Source: Pseudoalteromonas sp. MMG007 (GTDB lineage Bacteria; Pseudomonadota; Gammaproteobacteria; Enterobacterales; Alteromonadaceae). From it: DNA of 64,000 nucleotides. Location of the stretch: positions 496,001-560,000 of the forward strand of contig NZ_JAGJEI010000001.1 of the NCBI RefSeq assembly GCF_018100985.1. Direction: 5' to 3'. Below are positions 1 through 8,525 of this stretch, one piece after another; the first letter of the stretch is position 1, and the number at the start of each line of letters is the position of its first letter. Under the pieces are notes generated by a model. The model was not told where the DNA came from, searched no databases, and saw nothing but the letters and a program-made list of their open reading frames with translations. A program made the position numbers and the translations under genes.

Positions 1-153
1 GGCGGGATCTATTGCGGTTTCTGCTCGAGATAAAAAGCCATTTTTGTTTCTATCTAATTTTTTAAATTGCTCTGCAATATTGTTGTTGGCTGCAAATGTA
101 GCTGCGCTAAAAATACTAAACGCGAAGAGAGCCATATAGCTTATGTTTTTCAT
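1..153 (-). CDS. Secreted EF-hand protein, partial (3' end outside window)
   Basis: Reading the minus strand from an ATG at 153 gives 51 residues running off the window edge. A hydrophobic signal peptide of about 22 residues ending in an A-x-A type site is followed by one EF-hand loop (DRNKNGFLSRAE), which has acidic or polar residues at positions 1, 3, 5 and Glu at 12. It is the fourth member of a tandem minus-strand family and starts only 9 bases after the stop of its upstream neighbour, so the two are probably cotranscribed. By family it should bind calcium in the periplasm or outside the cell. The specific role is unknown. Confidence 0.75.
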   Translation of the reverse strand, partial: MKNISYMALFAFSIFSAATFAANNNIAEQFKKLDRNKNGFLSRAETAIDPA

Positions 154-162
154 ACAAATCAC

Positions 163-399
163 TTAGTAGAGGTTATTGGTGAGATAATTTTTAAATTCGA
201 CTAACGAAATTTGGTTATCTTGGTTCTTGTCCCACATCACAAACGTGCTCAAAAGTTGCGGTTGAGGTTCAAGTTCATCTTGGGTTAGGTAGCCACTTTT
301 ATTGCTATCGAGATGATCAAAGCGTTGTTTTACATCAAGTGCAGCGGCATTAAAGCTAAAAAGCAAAAATAGGCTTGATACAAATGTAAGTATCTTCAT
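163..399 (-). CDS. Small secreted EF-hand protein
   Basis: A 78-residue protein with a signal peptide (hydrophobic residues about 4-20, AAA before the mature start) and a pair of EF-hand loops. Loop 1 is DSNKSGYLTQDE and loop 2 is DKNQDNQISLVE. Loop 2 has Asn at position 6, where Gly is usual, so its calcium affinity may differ. A GGAAGGA ribosome-binding site lies 5 bases before the ATG. It is one of four adjacent paralogues on the minus strand. Two EF-hands per chain is the normal minimum cooperative calcium-binding unit. Role inferred: exported calcium-binding or calcium-sensing protein; partner unknown. Confidence 0.8.
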   Translation of the reverse strand: MKILTFVSSLFLLFSFNAAALDVKQRFDHLDSNKSGYLTQDELEPQPQLLSTFVMWDKNQDNQISLVEFKNYLTNNLY

Positions 400-576
400 G
401 GTATTCCTTCCAAAAGATGTGTTTTAATTTGGCTACTGGAAAGAGAAAAAGCACTTGCCGTAATTTAATTCCCAACATTAAATCCGTTTACACACTCCCT
501 CAGGGATTATGGCAAATGCTTTTAATTCTACTTTAACAGTAACTATCTTAAGTGAAACTTAATTAGCGAGTGTTGG

Positions 577-804
577 TTATGGTTTAAAACTCTCAAACTC
601 TTTTTTTGAAACTTTTTCATCGTCGTTTTCATCTAAATCAGTAAATTGTCTCATTACTTCCTTGTCTTGCTTTGCTTCAGCAAGTGAAATTTGCCCGTCC
701 ATGTCTGTGTCTAAATGGGCAAAGCGAACATTTACCTGCGATGCTAAAACTGTTGCGCTAATGGCTAAAAACATTAATGAAAAGGCGGCTATAAGTTGTT
801 TCAT
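577..804 (-). CDS. Small secreted EF-hand protein
   Basis: A 75-residue protein with a signal peptide and two EF-hand loops, DTDMDGQISLAE and DENDDEKVSKKE. The second has Glu at position 6 in place of Gly. The start is the ATG at 804 (AAGGA 8 bases upstream) rather than the in-frame GTG two codons earlier, which would sit almost on the Shine-Dalgarno. It lies 23 bases downstream of the paralogue at 828-1061 and probably shares its transcript. A 177-base gap separates it from the next paralogue. The mature part is only about 52 residues, essentially one EF-hand pair. Confidence 0.8.
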   Translation of the reverse strand: MKQLIAAFSLMFLAISATVLASQVNVRFAHLDTDMDGQISLAEAKQDKEVMRQFTDLDENDDEKVSKKEFESFKP

Positions 805-827
805 AATCACGTTCCTTATTTAATGAG

Positions 828-1061
828 TTATTGAATAAACTTTTTGAATTCGTTTAGCGACAACTGACCATCTTGGTTGGTGTCGATTTGCGAAAAATTT
901 TCGTGAAGCACTGCGTCTTCACCAGCTTCGGCTTCACTTAAAGTACCGTTGCTGTCTTTATCTAGTTCATTAAAAGTGGCTTGAACGTCCATTGCAAAGG
1001 CGCTTGCGCTTAAAAAGCCTAAAGCAGCTAATGATGAGATCACTAAAAAGCGGTTGTTCAT
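828..1061 (-). CDS. Small secreted EF-hand protein
   Basis: A 77-residue protein with a signal peptide (AFA before the likely cleavage site) and two canonical EF-hand loops, DKDSNGTLSEAE and DTNQDGQLSLNE, both with Gly at position 6 and Glu at 12. It is the best-conserved member of the cluster. AAGGA lies 7 bases before the ATG. It is first of the minus-strand series, so the promoter should lie in the gap up to the kinase gene at 1375. The cluster looks like tandem duplication followed by divergence. Calcium binding is expected from the loops; function beyond that is unknown. Confidence 0.82.
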   Translation of the reverse strand: MNNRFLVISSLAALGFLSASAFAMDVQATFNELDKDSNGTLSEAEAGEDAVLHENFSQIDTNQDGQLSLNEFKKFIQ

Positions 1062-1374
1062 AATTATTTCCTTATTAAATAAATTTAGATTAGCTATTAC
1101 AAAAACAATGCCAATATTTATTTTTGCTTCTTATCAATAGGTTATAGTTTTTGGTGTGTTTAAATAGGAAGTTTTTATAGAACTTTGTGTGATTTTTGCA
1201 ACACTTTTAACTGTATTGCTTTGTATGGCTACAATATCAATAGCTTAGGTTGTTGCCATTTGGCAACAGTTAAGGCGTAATAGGGCTTGAACGTATTAAA
1301 TATAATTACTGATTCAGCCAGTGTATAAAGTAAAAGCCTGATAATAGATACTAAAAAGCAAAGGATTAAACACA
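1062..1374. other. Divergent intergenic region (EF-hand cluster / glrK)
   Basis: 313 AT-rich bases between the leftward EF-hand genes and the rightward kinase operon. It must hold both promoters. I see no gene. The notable element is the perfect inverted repeat at 1251-1268, listed separately. Confidence 0.6.
1251..1268. promoter_or_regulatory. Perfect 18-bp palindrome, possible operator
   Basis: TGTTGCCATTTGGCAACA has two 8-base arms around TT and lies 107 bases upstream of the glrK-type start. No run of T follows, so it is not a typical terminator. A dimeric regulator site is plausible; which regulator is unknown. Confidence 0.4.
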
Positions 1375-2832
1375 ATGCCAGCAACTATGGCTAAAAAATA
1401 CCATGCATTACTTAATTGGCGCCCTAACTTAATCGGTCAGTTTGTAATAAGTATGTTGTTATCTTTATTACCACTTTCGTTAGTGGTAATTGTGTTTTTG
1501 AATGCGCTTAATAAACAACTCGCCGTTACTCAGCAAATAGTCAGTAATAATTACCTCGTTACCAAATCATTTAACACCTTAAAGCAAGATCTCAATAGTT
1601 TAGAGCGTGCGACTCGGCAAAACTGGGTTTTAAAAAGTGAATCTCTTGATGAGTTAATAGTAAATAAATGGCAAGCATCGCTGCAAACAATTGAGGAGCT
1701 AACTCAACTTAGTGCATCAGCCGATTACAATGCTAAATGGCGGCGTTTAGCGCAAACCTTACAAGCAGCTCATACTCAATTAGTCGAAGAAAAACAGCAG
1801 CAAGCTGAGCTATTCTTACCTATTAGCGACTTAGTAGCAGAGCAAACTATATGGCTTCGTGACGTAAACGCAGCACAAATACAGAGTAATCAAAACGAGC
1901 TTTCTTCACTGCAGTCTTCATTTATTAATTGGTTAGTAGCACTTATTCCGCTTACTTTAGTTGTTGGTGGCGGTTTTTTATGGCGTATTAGTAAGCGCCT
2001 AAAGGGTTTAACGTCAGTAATCGACAAGTTAGGGCAAGGGCATTGGCAGCAAAAAATAGCCGTACATGGCTCTGCAGAGCTCGTAGAACTTGGTAATAAA
2101 CTACAGTGGGTGCAAGAGCAGCTACATGTACTTGAACAGCAAAAAGATACCTTTTTACGCCATGTAACACACGAGCTAAAAACACCGCTTGCTTCAATGG
2201 TCGAAGGGACTGATCTTTTAAGTGATGAAATTGTAGGCCCTATAACCGATGAACAAAAAGCAGTCCTTGAGCTGATCAGCCAGTCAATGGTGCGCCTGCG
2301 AACCATGATTGATAGCCTACTTAGCTACAATGCAATTCGTACCAGTAAAGACAGTTTAAGCGAGGTAGAGTTTAGCTATTTAATTAAGAAAATTAATAGT
2401 CATTTTGAACATCGTCTAACGGCAAAAAATCAAACTCTTCAGTGGCAAAATAACTTATCAAATAAGCCACTGGCTTTGCCTAGTGAATTAATAGAAATGA
2501 TTTTAATACAGCTCATTTCAAATGGTTTAAAGTTTTCAGAGCAAGGGCAGCATGTAGCTATAGATATATCGCTTGAACAAAGCCAGCTTAATATAAAAGT
2601 AATAGATAATGGCTGTGGTATAAAAGAGCAAGAAAAAACACAGATTTTTGGCGCATTTTATCAAGGTAAACATAATAAAGATGTTACGCTGCAAGGCAGT
2701 GGATTAGGCTTAACCATAGTTAAAGAGTCGGTTGAACAACTAAGAGGTAAGTTGAGCGTTGAGCATAACGAGCCTAGTGGTTGCCAATTTTTAATAAAAA
2801 TTCCCATTATAAAAAATCAAGGAGTTAACTAG
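1375..2832 (+). CDS. glrK: Sensor histidine kinase, GlrK/QseE type
   Basis: Inner-membrane sensor kinase of 485 residues. Visible order: TM1 about 22-44, periplasmic region, TM2 about 186-204, HAMP, HisKA with the phospho-acceptor His266 in VTHELKTP, then an HATPase domain with an N-box (ISNGLKFS), DNGCGI and GSGLGL. It is expected to phosphorylate the sigma-54 activator two genes downstream. AAAGGA lies 9 bases before the ATG. It is followed after one base by the QseG-like gene, then by the regulator, the same order as glrK-qseG-glrR in Escherichia coli. In enterobacteria this system drives small-RNA genes for GlmS control and responds to envelope state. Whether that target is kept here cannot be seen. 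Confidence 0.88.
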   Translation: MPATMAKKYHALLNWRPNLIGQFVISMLLSLLPLSLVVIVFLNALNKQLAVTQQIVSNNYLVTKSFNTLKQDLNSLERATRQNWVLKSESLDELIVNKWQASLQTIEELTQLSASADYNAKWRRLAQTLQAAHTQLVEEKQQQAELFLPISDLVAEQTIWLRDVNAAQIQSNQNELSSLQSSFINWLVALIPLTLVVGGGFLWRISKRLKGLTSVIDKLGQGHWQQKIAVHGSAELVELGNKLQWVQEQLHVLEQQKDTFLRHVTHELKTPLASMVEGTDLLSDEIVGPITDEQKAVLELISQSMVRLRTMIDSLLSYNAIRTSKDSLSEVEFSYLIKKINSHFEHRLTAKNQTLQWQNNLSNKPLALPSELIEMILIQLISNGLKFSEQGQHVAIDISLEQSQLNIKVIDNGCGIKEQEKTQIFGAFYQGKHNKDVTLQGSGLGLTIVKESVEQLRGKLSVEHNEPSGCQFLIKIPIIKNQGVN

Positions 2833-2833
2833 C

Positions 2834-3370
2834 ATGCGCTCGCGTTCAATGGCTATTTTATGTGTGCTGAGCAGTACTATTGTTTTATCAGGCTGTGAAA
2901 TAAACAATGCACATCAACGTGCTGTATCTTCACCTGCGGCTGTAAATGATACAACAAAAAATAAAAGCACATTACCTAGCCCAAAAGTACGCCCTAAAAG
3001 CGATCCGATCTATCCACCTACAGAGCAAGTTATTGCCTGGCATGCTAATCAATGTGGTGGGTTTAAAGTAATCCCTGTAAAGCAAACTTACTTAGGTGAA
3101 ACTGAGCTTAAACACTTTTTTAAATACATGTGCTTAAACGTAAATACCAACCCTAATGCGGTTATGAGTAAATTACTAAAGCTTGATTTGGCTTACTTTT
3201 GGCCTGACGATATAAAGCAATACTTATGGCTTCAAAAGCAGCAAGTAACAATGCAAATAAATGCCAAAAAAGAACAACAAGCGCTAAATGATAAAATGCA
3301 AGAAACCCTTTCGTCATTAGCAACCATAGAGCAGCAGCTTTTATTGCGTGAAGATACCAAGGAGCAGTAA
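2834..3370 (+). CDS. qseG: QseG-like outer-membrane lipoprotein
   Basis: A 178-residue lipoprotein with lipobox LSGC (Cys21), a low-complexity linker rich in Ser/Thr/Pro/Lys, then a helical C-terminal part with many Gln and Lys residues. Sequence identity to characterised QseG is not obvious by eye. The call rests on position: between a GlrK-type kinase (1-base gap) and a GlrR-type regulator (2-base gap), exactly where qseG/yfhG sits in enterobacteria. QseG there interacts with the kinase and modulates its activity from the outer membrane. A fair alternative label is 'lipoprotein of the glrK operon'. Confidence 0.65.
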   Translation: MRSRSMAILCVLSSTIVLSGCEINNAHQRAVSSPAAVNDTTKNKSTLPSPKVRPKSDPIYPPTEQVIAWHANQCGGFKVIPVKQTYLGETELKHFFKYMCLNVNTNPNAVMSKLLKLDLAYFWPDDIKQYLWLQKQQVTMQINAKKEQQALNDKMQETLSSLATIEQQLLLREDTKEQ

Positions 3371-3372
3371 TT

Positions 3373-4719
3373 ATGGCCGAACAAAAGCCGCAAGGTGCAA
3401 AAGTATTATTAGTTGACGACGACGCCAGCTTATTAAAGTTATTGGCCATTCGTATTGAGTCAAAAGGCTATGAGGTAACTACTTGCGAAAGTGGTATTAC
3501 GGCACTGCAAATACTTAAAAACCAAGTGTTTGATGCGGTAATAACCGATTTACGAATGGACGAAATGGATGGCATGACGTTACATCGCCAGTTGCAAAGT
3601 CGCTACCCGGCACTGCCTGTTATTATGATGACAGCCCATGGTTCTATTCCTGATGCGGTTGAAGCCACTAAACAAGGCATTTTTGCTTTTATAACAAAAC
3701 CAGTAGATAAAGATGAGTTATTCGACAGCCTTGCAAAAGCTATAGAAATTCATGGTGTAAACGCCGATGAAGTTGTACCAAAAAGTAATATTGTGACCCG
3801 CAGTGGCGCTATGTTGCATTTGCTTGAGCAAGTTAAGCTACTAGGTCCAACACAAGTTAATGTGCTTATCTCTGGTGCCAGCGGTACAGGTAAAGAGCTA
3901 CTTGCTCAGGCTATTCATCAACACAGCCATGTAAGCGAAGGACCATTTGTTGCTATTAACTGCGGTGCTGTACCTGGGGAGCTTTTAGAGTCTGAATTAT
4001 TTGGCCATAAAAAAGGTGCTTTTACAGGGGCTGTGAAAGATCACCAAGGTTTGTTTCAACAAGCGCAGGGCGGCACGTTATTTTTAGATGAAATTGGCGA
4101 TATGCCGCTTAACCTTCAAGTTAAGTTACTGCGAGTACTACAGGAAAAAACCATTCGGCCGGTGGGTTTTCAAGAAGAAATTCCTATAGATGTGCGAATA
4201 GTGTCTGCAACTCATAAAAACTTACCGGATGCGATTTTGAATCAGCAATTTAGGGAGGATTTATACTATCGCCTAAATGTTATTAATTTAAAATTACCGC
4301 CACTTCATGAGCGCCGTGAAGACATAAGTCTGCTTGCTCAGCATTTTAGCGCAAGTATTGCAAAACGTATGAACCAAAGCGAAAAACGTTTTGCAAGCGA
4401 TGCGATGCATGCACTTGTACGCTACGACTGGCCAGGTAATATTCGTCAACTACAAAACGTAGTAGAGCAAGTTGTTGCATTAACGCCAAGCGAAGTAATA
4501 TCAGAACACTTAGTGTTAGCAGCCCTTAATAGTAACGAAAAAAATGTAGAGCCATTATCACTTAACGATGCTAAAAAAGAGTTTGAACGCGATTATGTAA
4601 TCAATACATTAAAAATGGCGGGCGGTAATGTAGCCGAAGGCGCAAAGCTTGCTAAACGTAACCGTTCAGACTTTTATAAACTGATTAAAAAACATAATAT
4701 CGATGTAGATAATTTATAA
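3373..4719 (+). CDS. glrR: Sigma-54-dependent response regulator, GlrR/QseF type
   Basis: A 448-residue transcription activator with three domains: a receiver with phospho-acceptor Asp59 (VITDLRM) and the acidic pocket DDD at 15-17, an AAA+ domain, and a C-terminal Fis-type helix-turn-helix. The AAA+ part has Walker A GASGTGKE at 168-175 and the sigma-54 contact loop GAFTGA at 215-220, so it should remodel RNA polymerase-sigma-54. It is the last of three tightly packed genes and the cognate partner of the kinase. It is followed after 10 bases by a DUF1543 gene, not by glnB as in enterobacteria. Confidence 0.92.
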   Translation: MAEQKPQGAKVLLVDDDASLLKLLAIRIESKGYEVTTCESGITALQILKNQVFDAVITDLRMDEMDGMTLHRQLQSRYPALPVIMMTAHGSIPDAVEATKQGIFAFITKPVDKDELFDSLAKAIEIHGVNADEVVPKSNIVTRSGAMLHLLEQVKLLGPTQVNVLISGASGTGKELLAQAIHQHSHVSEGPFVAINCGAVPGELLESELFGHKKGAFTGAVKDHQGLFQQAQGGTLFLDEIGDMPLNLQVKLLRVLQEKTIRPVGFQEEIPIDVRIVSATHKNLPDAILNQQFREDLYYRLNVINLKLPPLHERREDISLLAQHFSASIAKRMNQSEKRFASDAMHALVRYDWPGNIRQLQNVVEQVVALTPSEVISEHLVLAALNSNEKNVEPLSLNDAKKEFERDYVINTLKMAGGNVAEGAKLAKRNRSDFYKLIKKHNIDVDNL

Positions 4720-4729
4720 AGGTAAGCAA

Positions 4730-5230
4730 ATGCAGTTATTTATGGTGTATTTAGGTGGGCGAATTCAAGGCTGCCATATAGAAATGCACGATATTCGCTT
4801 TGTAGTAGGGGAGAATATAGAACAAACCTACTCAAAGTTAAAAAGCCAATGGGTGGGCGATAAAAGTAGCGTGCATATGGATAGTTTTATGGCTATAAAC
4901 CATATAGATGGCTTTAAAGTTGAAGTGGTTGATACTTATGTTGAGCAAAATAAGCAGCTTTATTTTGTTAATTTAGGCGCTTATAGAAGCGACTCTATGG
5001 CTGAGCAACACGACTTTGCATTGTATGTTGCAAGTAGTAGTAATGAGGCTAAACAACGCGCCAAAAACGATTTACTCGCAGGCCTTAGTCATATTCATAA
5101 AGATGATTTACACGATGTGGATGACTGCTTTGCCATTGACTTACTCGACAGCCAATTAAATATTAAACTGACCCCGAGCGGGCAAGCTCAAATAATAAAG
5201 CCAGACTGGTTTGGCTATCATATTTTATAA
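4730..5230 (+). CDS. DUF1543 family protein
   Basis: A 166-residue soluble protein. The opening (LFMVYLGGRIQGCHIEMHD followed by RFVVGE) is the pattern I associate with DUF1543, a family of unknown function in Gram-negative bacteria, often with a duplicated alpha/beta fold. No signal peptide or membrane segment. An AGG-type site lies just before the ATG, and the 10-base gap to glrR suggests it is cotranscribed. It takes the position that glnB holds in enterobacterial glr operons. No catalytic motif is evident. Confidence 0.7.
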   Translation: MQLFMVYLGGRIQGCHIEMHDIRFVVGENIEQTYSKLKSQWVGDKSSVHMDSFMAINHIDGFKVEVVDTYVEQNKQLYFVNLGAYRSDSMAEQHDFALYVASSSNEAKQRAKNDLLAGLSHIHKDDLHDVDDCFAIDLLDSQLNIKLTPSGQAQIIKPDWFGYHIL

Positions 5231-5253
5231 ATTAGCTTACTTAGGGATAGCGC

Positions 5254-6405
5254 GTGAAAAAATTTGGATTGTGGTGCTTAATTATATTGTTAAGTGGATG
5301 TGAGTCGGTCTCTCACTTGGCTCCAGTAAGAGATCTTAACGAGCTAGTCAAGCAAGTTAAAACTAACCCTACAGACGTCAAAAGTATAAAAAAACAGGTA
5401 GAAAAAACACATTATTCAATTAAGCAGCAAGTAGGAAGTGTTAGTAAATTATTAGCTGTGCTGGAAAGTATCGTTAGTCGTAAGTGGGGAAAAGGAAATA
5501 CTCAGCAACCAACGCGCAAAAAATATGTAAAATACAGCAATAACTATCAAGCTAGAGCAATTATTGATTTTGAAAGCAGCACTGTTAGAGTCGAGACAAT
5601 AGCAACTAAAAATACAGATGTGCTACTGACTAAAGCGATAGTTACAACATTATTAACCTCAAGCGATCCACATAAAACAGATATTTTTACCAGCAAATCA
5701 CCTATTTTAGAGGGAGAGCCTTTTTTATATCAGCAAGTTCTAGATGAAGATGGATTACCAATAAAGTATCAATGGCGAGCAAACCGTTTTGCTCGGTATT
5801 TAGTTGAAACTAAGACGCAAAAAAAACGTAGTAACGGTCACTCAATCACATCTGTGTCCTTTCCTTTAGTGGAACAAAATGCACACTTACGAAAGCAAAA
5901 GTATAGTGATTATGTTTTAGCTGCATCAAAAAAATATAAAATATCTGCATCGCTTATCTACGGTATTATTGAGACTGAGAGTCATTTTAACCCTTATGCA
6001 GTAAGCTCCTCTAATGCGTATGGGTTAATGCAAATAATACCTGCAACGGCAGGCAGAGACGTCTATCAGAGAATCAAGAAAGTTTCAGGCCAACCAACTA
6101 AAGCAGTCCTTTTTGATCCTAAAAATAATATTGATATAGGAAGTGCTTATTTAAGTATTCTACAAAATAATTATTTGAATAAAATTAACGCAGATCAAAA
6201 CCGACATTATGCGATGATTTCATCTTATAACGGCGGTGCAGGAAATGTATTAAGAATATTTAACCAAAGTAGAGAGGTCGCTTTTTCGCAAATAAACAGA
6301 CTTACGGCTAGCCAATTATACGAAATATTGACCACTAAACACTCTAGAGAGGAGTCTCGCAGATATTTAGAAAAAGTAACTATTGCAGAAAAGTCTTACC
6401 AATAG
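5254..6405 (+). CDS. mltC: Membrane-bound lytic murein transglycosylase C
   Basis: A 383-residue outer-membrane lipoprotein (LLSGC, Cys16) with a DUF3393-like N-terminal region and a C-terminal goose-type lysozyme/SLT domain. Motifs: IIETESHFNP with the likely catalytic Glu242, AYGLMQI, and a SYNGGAGNV segment. It should cleave the glycan strand between MurNAc and GlcNAc, leaving the 1,6-anhydro end. The length is close to E. coli MltC (about 360). The start is a GTG at 5254. It lies 23 bases behind the DUF1543 gene and may be the last gene of the glr transcript, which would fit an envelope-stress theme. Confidence 0.9.
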   Translation: MKKFGLWCLIILLSGCESVSHLAPVRDLNELVKQVKTNPTDVKSIKKQVEKTHYSIKQQVGSVSKLLAVLESIVSRKWGKGNTQQPTRKKYVKYSNNYQARAIIDFESSTVRVETIATKNTDVLLTKAIVTTLLTSSDPHKTDIFTSKSPILEGEPFLYQQVLDEDGLPIKYQWRANRFARYLVETKTQKKRSNGHSITSVSFPLVEQNAHLRKQKYSDYVLAASKKYKISASLIYGIIETESHFNPYAVSSSNAYGLMQIIPATAGRDVYQRIKKVSGQPTKAVLFDPKNNIDIGSAYLSILQNNYLNKINADQNRHYAMISSYNGGAGNVLRIFNQSREVAFSQINRLTASQLYEILTTKHSREESRRYLEKVTIAEKSYQ

Positions 6406-6426
6406 ATAATACATAGTGTTTAATCA

Positions 6427-6645
6427 CTACTTTTCATCACTACCTTCTTCGCTTTTAGCTGCCATTTTAAATGCCACAATAACTAATCCAAACATAGCAA
6501 ATGGCAGTGCTGCCAACATGTATTCAACCATGTTGCTGTCTTGAAAGTTTGCTTGCATTAAAAAATGTCCCGCCACGCACATTAAAATAACCACTAATAA
6601 AATGGGGAGTAACATAAGTTCTTTTTTTGATGAATGGTTTTTCAT
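6427..6645 (-). CDS. Small two-TM membrane protein, unknown
   Basis: A 72-residue protein with two hydrophobic segments (about 11-31 and 40-62), a basic N-terminus and an acidic tail (EEGSDEK), so both ends are probably cytoplasmic. It is convergent with mltC (21-base gap). The ribosome-binding site is weak. I do not recognise the family. Codon use is ordinary, and its membrane-protein character argues that it is real. Confidence 0.6.
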   Translation of the reverse strand: MKNHSSKKELMLLPILLVVILMCVAGHFLMQANFQDSNMVEYMLAALPFAMFGLVIVAFKMAAKSEEGSDEK

Positions 6646-6778
6646 TGAATGTGAGGCTACGGCTTAAAAACAATGCGCCATTGTAATGAGCTTCCTTTAG
6701 CTTGGCAAACGCCGCAGTTTTTTTTAAATAATGATATGATTAGCGTCAAACAATTGGGCAAGTGTTATTGGGAATAAA

Positions 6779-8023
6779 GTGAGAAGTAGCTTAAAAAAAG
6801 TATACCTAGTAGGTGGTGCAGTGCGCGATCAACTACTAAATATAGAATCAAAAGACAACGACTATGTAGTAATAGGTGAAACGCCACAAACTATGGAGTC
6901 ACTTGGTTTTGTACCAATAGGTAGCGACTTTCCAGTTTATTTACACCCAAAAACAAAAGAAGAATATGCACTTGGCCGTACTGAGCGAAAAAGTGGTAAA
7001 GGCTATACCGGCTTTGTGGTTGATGCCAGTCCAAATGTAACCCTTGAAGAAGACTTAGCAAGGCGCGATCTAACTATTAACTCAATGGCGCTTGACGAAA
7101 ATGGTAACATTATTGACCCATTTAATGGCCAAGGTGATTTGCATAACAAAATACTGCGCCACACCACAGGGGCTTTTGTAGAAGACCCCGTCCGTGTATT
7201 ACGTATTGCGCGGTTTTTAGCGCGCTATGGCAGCCAGTGGAGTATTCACCCAAGTACTTATGCACTAATGCGCAAGCTTAAAAATAAGGGAGAGCTTAAT
7301 CACTTAGTACCCGAACGGGTTTGGCTTGAAACCGAAAAAGCTCTTGGCGAAAAACACCCAGAGCTTTATTTTAAAGCGTTACATGGCTTAGGTATTTTTC
7401 CTGAAATAGAGCGAATGGAGGGTGTACCCCAGCCAGCGAATCATCACCCAGAAGGCGATGTATTTGTACATACGATGCTGGTGTTAAGGCGCGCTGCTGA
7501 TTTGAATTTTAACCTTGAGACACGTTTTGCTGCACTTACTCATGATTTTGGTAAAGCCCTGAGCTTCAAAAAACGCGGTAATTTACGCGGCCATGAGCGC
7601 GAAGGTGTTGCTGTAGTTGAAAAATTTTGTGAGCGTTTAAAAGTACCCAACCGGTTTCGTGATATTGGTGTACTCACCAGCGACAACCATACTTTGTGTC
7701 ACACGGTTGATCAGTTAAGGCCGCAAACTATCCATAAGTTAATCGTGACTAATTTAAATGCACTTGTGCATCCTGAGCGGTTTATTGCGTTTACTCAAGC
7801 ATGCCAGTGCGACGCGCAAGGTCGTGGAGAAACATTGGTTGATAAGCCATATCCACAAGCAGTTAAGCTGCGTGAAATTTTTAGTGAATTACAAAAAATG
7901 GACAAAAAGCAGGTAGTGCAAAGTGCACTTCAAAGCGGTAAAAAAGGGCCTGAAATAGGTGAGGCTGTAAAGCTTGCTGAAATAGAGTGTATTAAAGCAT
8001 TTTTGCAAAATAGCATGGCTTAA
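6779..8023 (+). CDS. cca: CCA-adding tRNA nucleotidyltransferase (multifunctional)
   Basis: A 414-residue enzyme that builds or repairs the 3' CCA of tRNAs. The N-terminal class II nucleotidyltransferase core shows YLVGGAVRD, the metal motif SKDNDYVV (DxD), and RRDLTINSMA. A C-terminal HD domain (ALTHDFGKA) marks the gammaproteobacterial form, which also has phosphohydrolase activity. The start is a GTG at 6779. The length agrees with E. coli Cca (412). It stands alone on the plus strand and converges on a small gene at 8038. Confidence 0.95.
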   Translation: MRSSLKKVYLVGGAVRDQLLNIESKDNDYVVIGETPQTMESLGFVPIGSDFPVYLHPKTKEEYALGRTERKSGKGYTGFVVDASPNVTLEEDLARRDLTINSMALDENGNIIDPFNGQGDLHNKILRHTTGAFVEDPVRVLRIARFLARYGSQWSIHPSTYALMRKLKNKGELNHLVPERVWLETEKALGEKHPELYFKALHGLGIFPEIERMEGVPQPANHHPEGDVFVHTMLVLRRAADLNFNLETRFAALTHDFGKALSFKKRGNLRGHEREGVAVVEKFCERLKVPNRFRDIGVLTSDNHTLCHTVDQLRPQTIHKLIVTNLNALVHPERFIAFTQACQCDAQGRGETLVDKPYPQAVKLREIFSELQKMDKKQVVQSALQSGKKGPEIGEAVKLAEIECIKAFLQNSMA

Positions 8024-8037
8024 ATCATTAAGTGATG

Positions 8038-8205
8038 CTAAATAAGATACTCTGAAACACCTTTGTTTTTATCAATGTCAGGTTTTCTAGTGTCTTTGTA
8101 ATGTGTACTTTTTGAGTTAATATTTTCAGATTCAGATTGTTTATCTGGCCTGTATAAGTCAAAAATAAAATCTATTTCTTCACGTTCTAGCAAGGATGTA
8201 TTCAT
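8038..8205 (-). CDS. Small 55-residue hypothetical protein
   Basis: The minus strand has an ATG at 8205 preceded by AAAGGA with a 6-base spacer. It opens 55 codons ending 14 bases past the cca stop. The protein starts MNTSLLEREEIDFIFDLY and continues as a hydrophilic, charged tail with many Asp, Glu, Lys and Asn residues, and no membrane segment or signal peptide. I do not recognise it. The good Shine-Dalgarno and protein-like composition argue for a real gene. Its short length is the main doubt. Confidence 0.5.
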   Translation of the reverse strand: MNTSLLEREEIDFIFDLYRPDKQSESENINSKSTHYKDTRKPDIDKNKGVSEYLI

Positions 8206-8525
8206 GGGTATTCCTTTAATTTAATACTTTACTATGATGTAGGGTATGGTCATTTGACTGAATTAAAAATGAATAGTTTTATTTAGAGTGGTATTAAATT
8301 GTAACTGGCGGGATTTAGGTGATAAGCGGTATCAAGTTGTTATTTTTAATGATTGTTTGTTAATTGTAAAGCTTTGATATTTTACATTGGCAACTTTAAT
8401 TTATAACTCTTAATTTAACCTAATTGTATATTTCATACTTGTGTTATTAATTTAAAAAACAATGCACCTTATTTAAAGCGCATCGTTTTAAAACTATTGG
8501 TTTACATTAGTTCTAATTTTAGCCG
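8206..8525. other. Intergenic region without recognised features
   Basis: 320 very AT-rich bases between the 55-residue gene and the sortase-system kinase stop. It should contain the promoter of the small gene. I see no RNA gene, clear terminator or repeat. Confidence 0.5.

Noticed and set aside
6057..6064. AGACGTCT inside mltC
   Set aside because: Within coding sequence and far from a promoter; chance occurrence of the MetJ-type sequence.
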